Counted from the first letter of the stretch, positions 42,422 through 51,894 are shown. The stretch: DNA of 64,000 nucleotides from Natronorubrum daqingense (GCF_001971705.1 NZ_CP019327.1:1178001-1242000); one strand, 5' to 3'. Translations and numbers: made by a program. The notes: generated by a model from the sequence alone, not told the origin.

Positions 42422-43543
42422 ATGACCGAGTTCGCACGACGAGTCGAGCAGGTGTCGATCAGCGGTATCCGAGAGGTCTTCGAGGCGGCAGGCGACGACG
42501 CGATCAACCTCGGTATCGGCCAACCGGACTTTCCGACGCCGGCACACGCCCGTCGCGGAGCGATCGAGGCGATCGAATCCGGCCAGAGCGACGCCTACAC
42601 CTCGAACAAGGGGACGCGTTCGCTCCGAGAAGCTATCGCCGCGAAGTACGACCGAGCCTACGGTCTCGAGGTCGATCCGGAAGACATCATCGCAACATCG
42701 GGCGGCAGCGAAGCGCTCCACCTCGTACTGCAGGCCCACGTCGATCCGGGTGAGGAAGTCATCTTCCCCGACCCAGGATTCGTCTCTTACGACGCGTTGA
42801 CCCACATCGCCAACGGAACGCCGAAACCAGTCGGTCTCCGCGAGGATCTCACGCTCGATCCGGCAGCGGTCGAAGACGCGATCACCGACGACACCGCGGC
42901 GTTCGTCGTCAACAGTCCGGCCAACCCGACGGGTGCCGTCCAGAGCGAGGAAGACATGCGCGAGTTCGCCCGCATCGCGGACGAACACGACGTGCTCTGT
43001 GTCTCCGACGAGGTGTACGAACACATCGTCTTCGACGGCGAGCACCACCCGCCACTCGAGTTCGCCAAGTCGGACAACGTGGTCACCGTCAGCGCCTGCT
43101 CGAAGACGTACTCGATGACGGGCTGGCGACTCGGCTGGGTCGTTGGCGCAAACCCGCGTATCGAACGCATGCTGCGCGTCCACCAGTACGGCCAAGCGTG
43201 TGCCTCCGCGCCCGCACAGTACGCCGCCGAAGCCGCACTGACCGGGCCACAGGAGCCGGTCGACGAGATGGTCGCGGCCTTCGAAGACCGACGGGACGTC
43301 GTCCTCGACGGTCTCGAGGACGCCGGCCTCGAGGTTCCCAAACCCGAGGGGGCGTTTTACGCGATGCCGAACGTCCCCGAGGGATGGTGCGAGGAAGTGC
43401 TCGAGCGCGACGTCATCGTCGTCCCCGGTGACGCCTTCGGCGCGAACGGCGAGGGCTACGCTCGCCTCTCCTACGCGACGGGAATGGAGGAGTTGAAAGA
43501 CGCCCTCGAGATCATCGACGCGGCGACGCAGGCGGTTCGATAG
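42422..43543 (+). CDS. Class I/II PLP-dependent aminotransferase (aspartate type)
   Basis: The 373-residue enzyme has the class I fold. The Schiff-base lysine is Lys228 in SACSKTYSMTGWRLGW. Upstream, NPANPTG (Asn near 168) and SDEVYE supply PLP contacts, and the C-terminal ARLSYA gives the substrate-carboxylate arginine. The length is typical of aspartate/aromatic aminotransferases in archaea; the precise amino donor is uncertain. The ATG at 42422 follows an AT-richer box (AAGAGTTATCG) in leaderless style. No operon partner is evident. Confidence 0.9.
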   Translation: MTEFARRVEQVSISGIREVFEAAGDDAINLGIGQPDFPTPAHARRGAIEAIESGQSDAYTSNKGTRSLREAIAAKYDRAYGLEVDPEDIIATSGGSEALHLVLQAHVDPGEEVIFPDPGFVSYDALTHIANGTPKPVGLREDLTLDPAAVEDAITDDTAAFVVNSPANPTGAVQSEEDMREFARIADEHDVLCVSDEVYEHIVFDGEHHPPLEFAKSDNVVTVSACSKTYSMTGWRLGWVVGANPRIERMLRVHQYGQACASAPAQYAAEAALTGPQEPVDEMVAAFEDRRDVVLDGLEDAGLEVPKPEGAFYAMPNVPEGWCEEVLERDVIVVPGDAFGANGEGYARLSYATGMEELKDALEIIDAATQAVR

Positions 43544-43594
43544 CGTCGCACCTGGGCGTCCCGTCGGTTCGACGCTTCGAATCGAGTTACGATC

Positions 43595-44155
43595 TCAGGT
43601 CGCTTCGAACTGCTCGAGAATCGTCTCGCAAAAGGCGTCGAGATCGTCCGGGTTTCGGCTGGTGATCAGCCCGTCGTCGGTGACGACCTCCTCGTCGACC
43701 CACTCGCCGCCGGCGTTGCGAACGTCGGTCTGGAGGCTGTGATAGGAGGTGAGCGTCCGACCGTCGACGACGCCCGCTTCGACCAGCGTCCAGGGGCCGT
43801 GACAGATCACGGCGGTGGGCTTTCCGTCCTCGACGTGTGCCCGGAGGAGGTCGACCCCGGCCTCGCGCGTCCGGAGCGTGTCGGCTCCGACGGTGCCGCC
43901 GGGAACGATTACCCCGTCGTAGTCTTCGGCCGAAACGTCCTCGAACGTCGTCTCGATTTCGTACGCGTCACTCTCCTCGAGGTCGTTAGTGACCGTCTGG
44001 CCCTCGCCGGTTTCGTGGCCGACGACGTCGACCGTCGCGCCGGCGTCTTCGACGGCTTGCTTCGGTTCGGTGAACTCGACTTCTTCCGTCCCTTCTTGTG
44101 CGAGGAAGATCGCGACGTCGACGCCCTCGAGGTCGTGATTAGTTGAGTTGCTCAT
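43595..44155 (-). CDS. DJ-1/PfpI family protein
   Basis: This 186-residue protein has the DJ-1/PfpI fold. The nucleophilic cysteine is Cys118 in AVICHGPW, with the conserved acid Glu near the N-terminus (LAQEGTEEVEF). The ending EGVITSRNPDDL-like stretch and the YHSLQTDVRNAGG block match PfpI-type proteins. Members act as glyoxalase III-like deglycases or stress proteins; exact activity is unproven. The ATG at 44155 is used. It is divergent from the quinone oxidoreductase gene. Confidence 0.85.
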   Translation of the reverse strand: MSNSTNHDLEGVDVAIFLAQEGTEEVEFTEPKQAVEDAGATVDVVGHETGEGQTVTNDLEESDAYEIETTFEDVSAEDYDGVIVPGGTVGADTLRTREAGVDLLRAHVEDGKPTAVICHGPWTLVEAGVVDGRTLTSYHSLQTDVRNAGGEWVDEEVVTDDGLITSRNPDDLDAFCETILEQFEAT

Positions 44156-44293
44156 CACCGACTCCTGCACCCAGCGGACGGACAAACGTTGGACTTGCTG
44201 GTGCAGTCAGCGAGTCCAGCGAATCTTCTTCGACTCGCCGAGCGACGCAGACACTGTACGCTTATGGCGTTCTAGCGGATGGTTTCACACGAT

Positions 44294-45259
44294 ATGCGCG
44301 CTGTCCGTCTTCACGAGCACGGCGATACCGACGTACTGCAGGTCGAAGACATCGAGCGACCGACGCCCGACGAGGACGAACTCCTCCTCGAGGTGGCCGC
44401 GGCCGGGGTCAACCCCGTCGACACCTACTTTCGAGACGGCTCGTACGAGCCGGTCTCGCTGCCGTTCACGCCCGGCGTCGACGTTTCGGGCGTCGTGGCC
44501 GAGGTCGGCGAGGGAGTCGAGGGGTTCGAGGAGGGCGAGCGCGTCTTCGGCACCGGAATCGGAAACAGCGGCTCACAGGGAGCGTATGCCGAATACGCGA
44601 CGATTCCCACCGATAGGGTCGTTCAACTCCCGGACGACGCCGACCTCACCGAAGCGGGAGCCGCGGGCGTCGCAACCGTCACCGCCTGGCGGGCCCTGAT
44701 CGACCACGCCGACCTCGATCCGGCCGAGCGCTGTCTGATCCACGGCGGTTCCGGGGGCGTCGGACACGCCGCCGTCCAGATCGCCGACGCGGTCAGCGCT
44801 CGAGTGATCACGACCGCTTCCGAGGCCTACCACGACGACCTCGCCTCCCTCGGCGCTGAGACCGTCCTCGACTACGGCCGAGACGACTTAGCGGACGCCG
44901 TGCTCGAGGAAAGCGACGGCGGCGTCGACGCAATCTTGGACCACCGGCTGGACGACTATCTCCAGTTCGACGCGGACGTCGCTGCGACCGGCTGTCGCGT
45001 CGTCGGGATCGGCGAGAACAGCCCCGACCCCGGCTTCACGAACGACGGCGCGGCCCGTTCGAAGGACGTCAGCTACCAGTTCATGAGCATGTTCAACACA
45101 CCTGACCTTCGGGTCCCGCTGGGCGGCATCGCCCACCTCATGGCGAGCGACGCGCTCTCGATCGAACTCGCGCGAACGTACGACCTCGAGGAGGCAGGGC
45201 AGGCACAGAAGGATGTTATGACCGAGAGCGTCCTCGGAAAGGTCGTCATCGAGCCCTAA
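44294..45259 (+). CDS. Quinone oxidoreductase-like zinc-free MDR dehydrogenase
   Basis: The 321-residue protein belongs to the medium-chain reductase superfamily. It lacks the zinc-site cysteines, and the cofactor domain has the glycine-rich GGSGGVGHAAVQIA turn. The N-terminal GroES-like domain has GVNPVDTYFRDG and the PFTPGVDVSGVV stretch that is usual for NADPH:quinone reductases. It would reduce quinones or enones with NAD(P)H. The ATG at 44294 is the family-consistent start. It is followed by a gene-free lower-GC stretch. Confidence 0.87.
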   Translation: MRAVRLHEHGDTDVLQVEDIERPTPDEDELLLEVAAAGVNPVDTYFRDGSYEPVSLPFTPGVDVSGVVAEVGEGVEGFEEGERVFGTGIGNSGSQGAYAEYATIPTDRVVQLPDDADLTEAGAAGVATVTAWRALIDHADLDPAERCLIHGGSGGVGHAAVQIADAVSARVITTASEAYHDDLASLGAETVLDYGRDDLADAVLEESDGGVDAILDHRLDDYLQFDADVAATGCRVVGIGENSPDPGFTNDGAARSKDVSYQFMSMFNTPDLRVPLGGIAHLMASDALSIELARTYDLEEAGQAQKDVMTESVLGKVVIEP

Positions 45260-45635
45260 CACCAGATACATACACGATTTCGATAGTTCGTTCGAGTAGT
45301 CGCGCTCGGAACTGTTTGTAGGGACGTGTCTCTCGATTGTGAAACAATTAGTACATCTTTCAGTGGGACTCCAGCAGAACTGCTGTGCTTGTAGAACTCG
45401 TCTTCAATTGCTTACAGTAGGTTCCCTGCCCTGTATCTGCTTTCTACCGCCTGTAGCGCTGTAGCGCTGAATCCAGCAACACAGCCGTTGAAATGGGATC
45501 GATCTCAACACTTGGCTGGCCGCCTCGACTCCGTTACCTTCTCACCCTTTGCCTCCCGGCGTTAGGATTCGTTTTCCGATTCCTGTATTCCCCGAGAGGG
45601 GAACAACTAAGTTTGTGTATTGTCTCCTACCCATT
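45260..45635. other. Gene-poor, lower-GC stretch
   Basis: I see no supported gene in these 376 bases. The local base composition is visibly poorer in GC than the flanks. A short direct repeat CTGTAGCG occurs twice in a row near 45454-45470. The only long open frames on either strand are interrupted, so decayed sequence is possible but I cannot identify a source. Confidence 0.45.
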
Positions 45636-45740
45636 ATGGAAAGCAAGCTATACACTATGTCAATGGTGGCCGACATAGTGAATCGGTTACGAAAGCACCC
45701 AGACGATTCTCGAAGAGAAGCGAAACGGGGGATACTATGA
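45636..45740 (+). CDS. Possible 34-residue leader protein coupled to the membrane protein gene
   Basis: An ATG at 45636 opens a 34-residue frame (MESKLYTMSMVADIV and a basic tail with HPDDSRREAKRG) that ends at TGA 45738-45740, overlapping the ATG of the next gene (ATGA). The arrangement would couple translation of the two. Composition is amphipathic and basic. The evidence is only this arrangement; the frame may be accidental. Confidence 0.35.
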   Translation: MESKLYTMSMVADIVNRLRKHPDDSRREAKRGIL

Positions 45741-46138
45741 GTGAACTCCCCACAAATATCGAACAGCAAAAACGGAACGGGTATCTCATGCTCGCGGGTG
45801 CTGGGCTACTCATCGTTGGTGGTGCCGTCGTTGTCGGGCTTTCGTCACTTCCGCCAGTAAGCTATCTGGGCGTGTTCGTTCCAGTTAGCATACTCGTGTT
45901 CTTTGGATACAGAGCGGTATCTGCGGGTCGAAGCCAGAAGGCCCTCGGCGACGAACGAACCGCAAAGCTGCACGGAAAAGTCGGCGTTAATTCGTTCTGG
46001 ATGCTCTTGTTCGTAATACTAGCTGATGGGCAACTTACTGTCGTCCCACCCGAAGGTGCGAGTACGGCATATATCTTTGCCGGACTTTTCTTCTACGGGG
46101 CGTATTTTGTATACTACAGATATATCGAGAGAGCATGA
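45737..46138 (+). CDS. DUF2178-like four-helix membrane protein
   Basis: From the ATG at 45737, the 133-residue protein has four membrane helices: about 18-38, 44-62, 88-101 and 108-126. The polar middle (SAGRSQKALGDERTAKLHGKVGVNSFW) has the DERT-type pattern of DUF2178 membrane proteins. Such proteins commonly pair with a small HTH regulator. Here the stop overlaps the ATG of the next gene (ATGA), a Xre-type regulator. Function is unknown. The local GC content is below the window average. Confidence 0.68.
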   Translation: MSELPTNIEQQKRNGYLMLAGAGLLIVGGAVVVGLSSLPPVSYLGVFVPVSILVFFGYRAVSAGRSQKALGDERTAKLHGKVGVNSFWMLLFVILADGQLTVVPPEGASTAYIFAGLFFYGAYFVYYRYIERA

Positions 46139-46326
46139 AAAATGAACTGAAGGTCTACCGAGCAACGCAAGACATTACGCAGGAAGAACTTGCCAAAGAG
46201 GTGGGTGTTACCCGTCAAACGATCAACGCCATCGAAACGGAGCGGTACGACCCCTCGCTCGAGCTTGCGTTCGAGCTTGCGGCATATTTCGACTGTACGG
46301 TAGAAGATTTGTTCACACCAGAATAG
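46135..46326 (+). CDS. Small XRE-type helix-turn-helix regulator
   Basis: The 63-residue protein is nearly all HTH. TQEELAKEVGVTRQTINAIE holds helices 2 and 3 of a Cro/C1-type domain, followed by the YDPSLELAFELAAYFDCTVEDLF tail, as in the YozG/YvaN group of bacterial regulators. It overlaps the upstream membrane protein gene by four bases, and the pair probably forms an auto-regulated unit. It may have been acquired by transfer, given the lower GC. Confidence 0.86.
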   Translation: MKNELKVYRATQDITQEELAKEVGVTRQTINAIETERYDPSLELAFELAAYFDCTVEDLFTPE

Positions 46327-46561
46327 AAAGACCGCCAGACAGGCACTGTTACTCGGGAATCCTAGTTCAGAATCGATCGATAAGGAGGCGTCTGTAGAAC
46401 TTTTTCGAATGTGCGGGTGATCAACGCTATTACTGTCCATCGTTGACGAAGCCCCTGCCAGCGTTTCAAGTGCCACTCCCCGAGATTGACCGGGCTCCCA
46501 CACTGTCGCGAAGGGCCGACGCATCCACACCGCTATGCCGATTGCGAGCCTCAGATCTCCC

Positions 46562-46819
46562 ATGGGAGAGTCTGTCAAACTTAATCGCGTCGAGACGGTC
46601 CTCGAGGACCTCGAGTATCCGATCTCACGGGAGGAGGCTATCGACGGGTGCGAAGACGTGACGCTGGTACTTTCCGAAGGTGAGGAGAACCTCGGCGAGA
46701 TTGTCGCCGAGTCCAGCGGCGACCACTTCGAGTCGATGGACGACCTCGAGAACGAGGTGTTCAACCTCCTGCCGCGCCACGCCGTGGGCGAGCCCTATCA
46801 GTCCGAAGGCGAGGGCTGA
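46562..46819 (+). CDS. Haloarchaeal DUF5789-like small protein
   Basis: From the ATG at 46562 the 85-residue protein is highly acidic: KLNRVETVLEDLEYPISREEA, DVTLVLSEGEENLGEIV, and an end PRHAVGEPYQSEGEG. This end and pattern agree with a widely kept haloarchaeal family (DUF5789 as I recall it). No enzyme motif is present; no structure-based function is known to me. It is convergent with the F420 enzyme gene. Confidence 0.72.
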   Translation: MGESVKLNRVETVLEDLEYPISREEAIDGCEDVTLVLSEGEENLGEIVAESSGDHFESMDDLENEVFNLLPRHAVGEPYQSEGEG

Positions 46820-46885
46820 GCCGCGGTCGCTGTGGACCGTCGGGATCGGACAAACGGATTCGAGTCAAATCGCGGTCGCGCCGGC

Positions 46886-47965
46886 CTACACGAGGTCTGC
46901 AACCGCTTCCATCGTCGTCTCCTTTTCCTCGTCGCTCAACTCGTTGACGAACCCGAGACGGACGGCGTCGACGCCGTCGATCTCCGCGTAGGATTCGACC
47001 CACTCGCGAACCTCCTCGGGCGTTCCCGCGGGGGCCAGTTCGTCGAGCAGATCATCGGGCAACGCCGCGGCCATGGCGTCCGTGTCGCGATCCTGCCAGG
47101 CCGCTCGGATCTCCTCGACGATGTCCGAGTAGCCCTGCTTTGCGACCGAGTTGCCGTAGTAGGGACCGTACGCGCCGAGCATGAACGCGATCGTTCCCCG
47201 CGCCTTCTCGCGGGCGACCTCGCGGTCTTCGCTCGCGACGCCGCGAACGATCGGGGCGACGCGCAGGTCCTCGAGCGTCTTGTCGCCGAGTTCGGCCCCC
47301 CGTTCGAGGTCCTCGAGTCTCGTCTCGAGGCCGTCTTCGGTGAACAGTTGTGGTGCCCAGCCGTCGCCGAAGCGGCCGGCCATCTCGGTCGCCTTCGGGC
47401 CGAGGGTTCCGAGGTCGATTTCAGGCGGGTTCTCGGGAATCTCGCGCTCGTAGTTGAGTCCGGCGATGTCGAAAATTTCGCCCTCGTACGCCGGCGAGCC
47501 GTTCTCGTAGACGGCGCGGATGACCTCGATGGTCTCGCGTGTCCGTCGCAGCGGTCGATCGAACTCGAGACCGTGCCACCGTTCGGTGATCGCGGGCGAA
47601 CTCGGACCGAGGCCGAGCCGGAATCTGCCGTCGGAGGCCTCGTGCAAGGCGAGTGCAGTCTGTGCGAGCATCGCCGGCGACCGTCCATACGGTGAGATGA
47701 CGTCGTTCGTGATCCCCAACTCGTCGGTGCGGTCGGCCGCGAGCGTCAGTACCGGGACGATGTTCCAGCCCGTCGTCTCGCCAACGGTGATCCGATCGAA
47801 GCCGAGTTCCTCTGCCTGAACGGCGCGTTCGGCCACCCCTTGCGGGCGTTCGTAGTCGTTCAGTCGCACCAGCAGGTCTAGTTCGGCGTTCACCGGTCTG
47901 CCCTCCGCGTCTCTCGAATCGCTCGAGTGTGTGCCATCATCACCTACCGCGTCAGCCACTCCCAT
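46886..47965 (-). CDS. LLM-class F420-dependent oxidoreductase (Mer-like)
   Basis: The 359-residue protein matches the luciferase-like TIM barrel of F420 enzymes. Typical stretches are RAVQAEELGFDRITVGETTG, ITNDVISPYGRSPAMLAQTALAL, GRFRLGLGPSSP and PIVRGVASEDREVAREKARG. The substrate is unknown; one recalled haloarchaeal subfamily fits the pattern well. The ATG at 47965 adds a 25-residue polar lead; a GTG at 47893 would start nearer to the first strand and may be the real start. Confidence 0.8.
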   Translation of the reverse strand: MGVADAVGDDGTHSSDSRDAEGRPVNAELDLLVRLNDYERPQGVAERAVQAEELGFDRITVGETTGWNIVPVLTLAADRTDELGITNDVISPYGRSPAMLAQTALALHEASDGRFRLGLGPSSPAITERWHGLEFDRPLRRTRETIEVIRAVYENGSPAYEGEIFDIAGLNYEREIPENPPEIDLGTLGPKATEMAGRFGDGWAPQLFTEDGLETRLEDLERGAELGDKTLEDLRVAPIVRGVASEDREVAREKARGTIAFMLGAYGPYYGNSVAKQGYSDIVEEIRAAWQDRDTDAMAAALPDDLLDELAPAGTPEEVREWVESYAEIDGVDAVRLGFVNELSDEEKETTMEAVADLV

Positions 47966-48036
47966 AAACTTCAGCGTTCACGATAGCTGAACCGAGCGCC
48001 GCGACTGAACGATCACCTCACGAACGGACGGTTATC

Positions 48037-48360
48037 TCAGGCGTCGAAATCGCTGTTCTGAACTGTCACACAGATTTGGCGTGCCGCCTCGAGGTGTTCG
48101 TCTGCCTCCTCGTGGCCGGTCTCGTCGACTTCCGCGAGCAGTGTCTCGATCTTCCCAACGCGTTCGTCGACGACGGAGCGTTCGAGATCGGTCGTTGCGA
48201 CGTCTCGAGCGATTGCGTCGGCTTCCCCGAGCCAGCGGGAGGCGTCCCGATCGACCGGCAACTCGGCGGTAGCTGCGAGGTGTCGGTGGAGGTACTCGAG
48301 GTTCGCCTCGAGTGGTTCGTCGGGGTCGGGTACCCGTTGCGGTGTCGTGTCGTCGGTCAC
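48037..48360 (-). CDS. Haloarchaeal hypothetical helical protein
   Basis: The 107-residue protein is acidic and almost entirely helical: LEANLEYLHRHLAATAELP, ASRWLGEADAIARDVA, VDERVGKIETLLAEVDE and EADEHLEAARQICVTVQNS. It has no signal peptide or membrane helix. It begins 39 bases after the stop of the HtpX-like gene on the same strand and may be co-transcribed with it. No function can be given. Confidence 0.6.
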   Translation of the reverse strand: MTDDTTPQRVPDPDEPLEANLEYLHRHLAATAELPVDRDASRWLGEADAIARDVATTDLERSVVDERVGKIETLLAEVDETGHEEADEHLEAARQICVTVQNSDFDA

Positions 48361-48399
48361 GTTCGACGAGACGGTCTCGAGATCCGTAGCGTTTGAGAT

Positions 48400-49632
48400 C
48401 TATTGCTGCTCGGCGGTAACTGTTCGCGACTCGGTTGCATCGGCCGCGTTCCGAAGTCGCTCGATTCGCGAGTCCGTCGACGGGTGGGTTCCGAGGACGC
48501 CGCGGACGACGAACCGGGCCGCCCCGTCGAAATAGCGCTTTTCCTGCCACGGCGGCGGGACGATGCCGAATGCGGCCGTCGAGCGTTCCGCGCGCATGTC
48601 CGTGTCTGGCCGCCTCGAGCGATCGCCGTCGAGTTTCTCAAGGGCGCTCGCCAGCGCGGCCGGATTCCCGGTGACGCTCGCCGCCGCGGCGTCGGCGACG
48701 TACTCGCGGTAGCGGGCGACGATGGCGACCGAGACGCGACTCGAGACGTAGACCGGGGCGACGACGACGAGGATGATGGGGTGATTGAACCGCGTGAGGA
48801 CCATGGACGCCTTCGTCGCTGGAAATAGGAGACCCGTCAGAACCGCCGCATCGCGATTGCTGAGGTGTGCGAGTTCGTGGGCTAGTACGGCGTCCAATTC
48901 GTGGTCATCGAGGGTCTCGAGCAAGCCACGGGACACGACGATCACGGATTGCTCCGCTCGATAGCCGACGGTTGCAGCCTGTGGCGTTCGGGTAGTCCCG
49001 ACGCGAACCTCCGGCGTGGGAACGTCGGCCTGTCGCGCCAACCGTCGAACGCGAGCCCGCAGTTCGGGTTCGCGCTCGTCGTCCTCGATGACGCCGTAGG
49101 CTTCCTCGAGATCGGATCGAACGGCACCGTCTTGGCGGAGTTCCGTTTCGACGAGTCGGTAGGTCTGCCAGCCGACGAACCCGAGGCCAACGACGACGCC
49201 GATGTAGGCGGCCGAAATCTCGAGAACGTCGACGATCAGGGTGTAGAGCAAGATGAACGAGAGGGCACCGCCGCCGGCGAGTCCGAGGTACTTCGGCGGA
49301 ACAACCTGCGTCGGATTCCAGAAGAGGCCACCGAGTCCGGCGGCGGCGTCCGAGACGCCGTCGTGAGCGAGTCGCTCGGAGAGCGCGCCGGGGGAAACGA
49401 GTCTGGCGAGAACGGTCGCGGTGAGCCACCACCCGAGGAGGAAGCCGGAAGCGACGAGGACGAGCACGAGCACCATTCCAGCCATTTCCGGGACGCCTTC
49501 CACGAAGGCGAACGAGATGAGCGACGCGAGAACGATCTCGACGACGAAAAGGACGAGCACGCCGACGAGACCGAGGAGACTGGCGACACCCATTCGAATC
49601 CAGAGGCCAGTTCGGAGGTTGACGAGACTCAT
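48400..49632 (-). CDS. HtpX-like M48 zinc metalloprotease
   Basis: The 410-residue membrane protease has four membrane helices in its N-terminal part (about 12-45, 52-78, 121-140, 142-158) and the zinc motif HELAH (His252 to His256). The third ligand is probably the Glu in the EYVADAAAASVTG block. HtpX-like enzymes cut misfolded membrane proteins. The C-terminal region (FVVRGVLGTHPSTDSRIERL) is the usual family end. The downstream 107-residue gene may be in the same operon. Confidence 0.88.
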   Translation of the reverse strand: MSLVNLRTGLWIRMGVASLLGLVGVLVLFVVEIVLASLISFAFVEGVPEMAGMVLVLVLVASGFLLGWWLTATVLARLVSPGALSERLAHDGVSDAAAGLGGLFWNPTQVVPPKYLGLAGGGALSFILLYTLIVDVLEISAAYIGVVVGLGFVGWQTYRLVETELRQDGAVRSDLEEAYGVIEDDEREPELRARVRRLARQADVPTPEVRVGTTRTPQAATVGYRAEQSVIVVSRGLLETLDDHELDAVLAHELAHLSNRDAAVLTGLLFPATKASMVLTRFNHPIILVVVAPVYVSSRVSVAIVARYREYVADAAAASVTGNPAALASALEKLDGDRSRRPDTDMRAERSTAAFGIVPPPWQEKRYFDGAARFVVRGVLGTHPSTDSRIERLRNAADATESRTVTAEQQ

Positions 49633-49833
49633 CGCTGATCCACCGCCGAACGCGACGTCGATTGCACCGACTCGAGTGAGCGGGCACCCAGCAGTATCGA
49701 TTGCACAGGTGAGAATCCGTTGGTCGTGTCAGATCAAAATACCTCGGGTTCGTGATGGGTTGGCTGGGTCGCCGTTCGATACTGCGGCGAATCTGCCACT
49801 CCCTTTTTCACGGTCCTCCGAGCAATAACGGGT

Positions 49834-50187
49834 ATGACCCACGGATTAGACCCGACGGAGGAGTACGACGGGTCGATCACCGTCCGGCTGTTAGACGACG
49901 AACGGGGGACGGAGACTCACCGATGTTCGTCGTACGAAGGGGCCATCGAACTCGTAAAGACCCACGAGCGACGCGTCACTGTCGCGAAAATCGTCGACCG
50001 TGAGGGAGCGGTCGTCTTCACCTCCGCCGACGCCGACATCGACGAGTGGGAACGCGTCTGGAATCGAGAGAAACGCCGACTTTCCGTCCACGTCGAGGAA
50101 CGCGAGTGTCCCTACGACAGCATCTCCTGCTTTGCCGACGATCTCTGCGTGCAGTGTAAAATCGACACGGTTCAGGAACAGTACTGA
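49834..50187 (+). CDS. Haloarchaeal hypothetical with Cys-rich C-terminus
   Basis: The 117-residue protein has a beta-alpha-beta N-terminal part (YDGSITVRLLDDERG, EGAIELVKTHERRVTVAKIVDREG) and a C-terminal region with four cysteines (ECPYDSISCFADDLCVQC). The last four Cys could bind zinc or form disulfides. The pattern (small intracellular protein with a terminal Cys box) is common in haloarchaea, but I do not recognise the family. It faces the ThDP enzyme gene, 15 bases from its stop. Confidence 0.62.
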   Translation: MTHGLDPTEEYDGSITVRLLDDERGTETHRCSSYEGAIELVKTHERRVTVAKIVDREGAVVFTSADADIDEWERVWNREKRRLSVHVEERECPYDSISCFADDLCVQCKIDTVQEQY

Positions 50188-50202
50188 ACTGAGACGCTCG
50201 AG

Positions 50203-51894
50203 TCAGTCGTGGACTAACACGTCGAGGACGTCGACGCCCTCGTTCGCCAGCGCGTTCTCGAGCGCCCCCGCAATTTCGTCGGGCGTTTCGACGAGTTCAG
50301 CCCGTGCGCCGTGGCTCTCGGCGTTCTTCACGAGGTCGACCGGCGGGTCGAAGTCCATTCCGACGAACTCGTAGTCCCCTTCCTCGCCCCCGAGCAAGTC
50401 GAGCGTGTTGTTCTTGAGGATACGGTAGTTGCGATTGTCGGAGATGACGACCGTGAGGTCGACGTCGTGGCGGGCCGCGCTGTAGATCGAGTGAGGATAG
50501 TACTGGTAGGAACCGTCCCCGATGAAGCCGACCACGTCCCGCGGTTCGTCTCGCTGGCCTTCCGCGATGGCCGCACCGACGGCGGCTGGAAGCCCGTAGC
50601 CGAGTCCGCCACCCTTGTTGGAGATGTACTGCTCCGGCGCGAGGTCCCAGCGCGTCAACATGGCGTACTTCGAGGTGATTCCCTCGTCGACGATGGCGCA
50701 GTCGCCCGCCACCTGCTCCATCGTATCGACGAGTTCGGCCTTCGAGGCCCGCGGATCGTCTTCGGCGTCTCCCTCGCCCATACCAGCCATCTTCGCGTCG
50801 ACCATCTCTTTGATCGCGGCGACGTCCTCGAGCCGGCCCTCGACGGTCTCCGGCGAAATCCGTCCCTGAACGCGCTCGATGAGTTCCTGCAGGACGAGGC
50901 CGGGGTCGCCGATGACGGCCGCGTCGGCGGGTTGGTTCTTCCCGACCTGCCAGTCGTCGTCGCTGATGTGGATGCACGTCGTCTCGCTGTCGACGAGGGC
51001 TCCCTCGTGGCGGGTCAGCGTCGTGTTGGTCGAACAGCCGACGAAGACGAGCGTGTCGGTGTCCATCAGCATCGACGCGAGCCCTTCACTCGGCGGGATG
51101 TAGGAGACCCACTGGTCGTGATCCGTCGGAAAGTCGACCTCCGCGGAGAGGATTTCTCCGTGGACGCGCGCCCCGGTCGCCTCCGCGAGTTCGACGGCCG
51201 CGGCGACGGCGTCGCCACCGGAGCGAGCGACGTGGTCTCCGACGACCATCACCGGCTCGTCGGCCTCGGCCAGGTGATCGGCCGTTCGCTCGAGTTGGGC
51301 CGGATCGCCGCTTCCGGCGTTCGGAATCGCGCCGAGGCGTTCGGGCTCGTCGTCCGTTTCGGCCAGCATGACGTCGAGGGGAAGCCCGAGGAAGACGGGA
51401 CCCGTCGGGGGCGTCATCGCGACGCGAAAGGCCCGTCGGAGCATCGTCGGCAGCGCGTCGACGTCGAGGACCTCGTCGGACCACTTACAGAACTGCTCTG
51501 CCATCTCGGCTAACTGACCCGAAAGGATGGGCTCTTCGTGGCGGAAATCGGTGCTGTGGTTGCCCGCCGTGACGACAAGCGGCGCGCCGGCGACTTTGGC
51601 CGCGTACACGTTCCCGAGTCCGTGTGCGAGCCCGGGAGCGATGTGAAGGTTCGCGACGCCGACCGGTCGCACCGAGTCGTCGTGGTGTGAGTGATAGCGC
51701 CGCGTCTGTGCGTAGCCCGAAGCCATCCCCACGGCGATGTCCTCGTGGAGCCCGAGGATGTACTCGAGATCGCTTTTGCCGATCGATTCGACGATCGGTA
51801 GCTCCGTCGTCCCCGGGTTTCCGAAGACGTAGTCGACGTCGTACGCCTCGAGTGCGTCAGCGAAGAGATCAGCGCCGGTGTAGTCGTCTGTCAT
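50203..51894 (-). CDS. Thiamine-diphosphate enzyme of the acetolactate synthase/benzoylformate decarboxylase type
   Basis: The 563-residue enzyme has the three-domain order of this superfamily. The N-terminal domain has FGNPGTTELP with the ThDP-activating Glu31. The C-terminal domain has the ThDP motif GDGSYQYYPHSIYSAARHD ... NRNYRILKNN. The middle domain (about 195-330) contains a Rossmann-like VVGDHVARSGGDAV and VFVGCSTN. It could act as an acetolactate synthase-like or 2-oxoacid decarboxylase enzyme; the reaction is uncertain. It starts at the ATG at 51894, divergent from the UbiA-type gene. Confidence 0.85.
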   Translation of the reverse strand: MTDDYTGADLFADALEAYDVDYVFGNPGTTELPIVESIGKSDLEYILGLHEDIAVGMASGYAQTRRYHSHHDDSVRPVGVANLHIAPGLAHGLGNVYAAKVAGAPLVVTAGNHSTDFRHEEPILSGQLAEMAEQFCKWSDEVLDVDALPTMLRRAFRVAMTPPTGPVFLGLPLDVMLAETDDEPERLGAIPNAGSGDPAQLERTADHLAEADEPVMVVGDHVARSGGDAVAAAVELAEATGARVHGEILSAEVDFPTDHDQWVSYIPPSEGLASMLMDTDTLVFVGCSTNTTLTRHEGALVDSETTCIHISDDDWQVGKNQPADAAVIGDPGLVLQELIERVQGRISPETVEGRLEDVAAIKEMVDAKMAGMGEGDAEDDPRASKAELVDTMEQVAGDCAIVDEGITSKYAMLTRWDLAPEQYISNKGGGLGYGLPAAVGAAIAEGQRDEPRDVVGFIGDGSYQYYPHSIYSAARHDVDLTVVISDNRNYRILKNNTLDLLGGEEGDYEFVGMDFDPPVDLVKNAESHGARAELVETPDEIAGALENALANEGVDVLDVLVHD

